A DNA stretch of 64,000 nt from Calothrix sp. HK-06 (GTDB lineage Bacteria > Cyanobacteriota > Cyanobacteriia > Cyanobacteriales > Nostocaceae). The notes beneath the pieces were generated by a model, which was not told the DNA's origin, made no database searches, and was given only the letters and a program-made list of their open reading frames with translations. A program made the translations under genes and the position numbers. Below, piece after piece: positions 63,908 to 64,000 of the stretch (within the stretch, counting starts at the first letter, position 1; each line of letters starts with the position of its first letter). The DNA lies in assembly GCF_001904745.1 (NCBI RefSeq), contig NZ_MRCD01000008.1, positions 110,300 through 174,299 on the forward strand, read 5' to 3'.

Positions 63908-64000
63908 AATTACAGAACCTTACAAATTTCCATGTCCATTAATGAAAACGCAAAGTCTTACATATCACCTCGATTATTTTATAAACATTTTATTTGTCCA

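Overview
The window is chromosomal DNA from a filamentous, probably heterocyst-forming cyanobacterium of the Nostocales type. The gene content supports this: a HstK-type Ser/Thr kinase–histidine kinase, TxlA, an NIL-ferredoxin, a group 2 sigma factor, DUF928, DUF1822 and CHAT-CHASE2 proteins, and a remnant of the excision-control family XisH. The DNA is AT-rich, with long spacers holding several families of dispersed hairpin repeats. The palindrome GGCGCC is hugely over-represented (about 100 hand-counted copies). The classical cyanobacterial palindrome GCGATCGC was not seen. No tRNA, rRNA, IS element or CRISPR array was recognised.

Layout. 0.1-5.6 kb: a giant trifunctional signalling kinase (minus strand). 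5.9-20.8 kb: mostly housekeeping and stress genes (hydrolase, band-7 protein, folP, tpiA, MATE exporter, NIL-ferredoxin, txlA, sigma factor, metallo-beta-lactamase-fold proteins, MarR regulator, type II NADH dehydrogenase, lactonase-like protein). 21-25.3 kb: a DUF4079-like membrane protein, a panE remnant, and a run of universal stress protein, heme-binding Tll0287-like sensor and ParA/MinD ATPase. 25.6-32.1 kb: pgm, then a tight five-gene minus-strand operon (two short-chain dehydrogenase-type proteins, two ABM monooxygenase-type proteins, one SMP-30-like protein) divergent from a LysR regulator. 32.7-37.2 kb: a HAD–M28 peptidase fusion, an M4-like metallopeptidase and a secreted phospholipase C-like protein. 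37.8-39.6 kb: a SulP transporter.

The most notable locus is at 39.9-49.1 kb. A WGR/HEAT-ARM repeat protein and a winged-helix–SWIM zinc-finger protein lie upstream of a retron-type reverse transcriptase. This matches the ARM + WHSWIM gene set I recall for type XIII retrons. The locus carries two copies of the retron non-coding RNA (44668-44901 and 47290-47535). Their msr cores are about 80% identical without gaps, each has its own base-paired a1/a2 ends, and the msd hairpins are completely different. Two minus-strand genes (a peptidoglycan-binding-domain protein and a Tudor-knot-like protein) sit between the two RNAs. The system may therefore make two different msDNAs with one reverse transcriptase.

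49.3-52.4 kb holds a TMEM43-like, a DUF1499 and a beta-helix protein. 52.4-58.5 kb is a minus-strand cluster: sigma-like protein, DUF1822, CHAT-CHASE2, DUF928. This is a plausible but uncharacterised sensing or stress-response module. 59.7-63.9 kb is one 1,399-residue protein with a propeller-like head, two beta-sandwich repeats and a long Asn/Gln-rich helical repeat stalk. It is free of GGCGCC, unlike everything around it.
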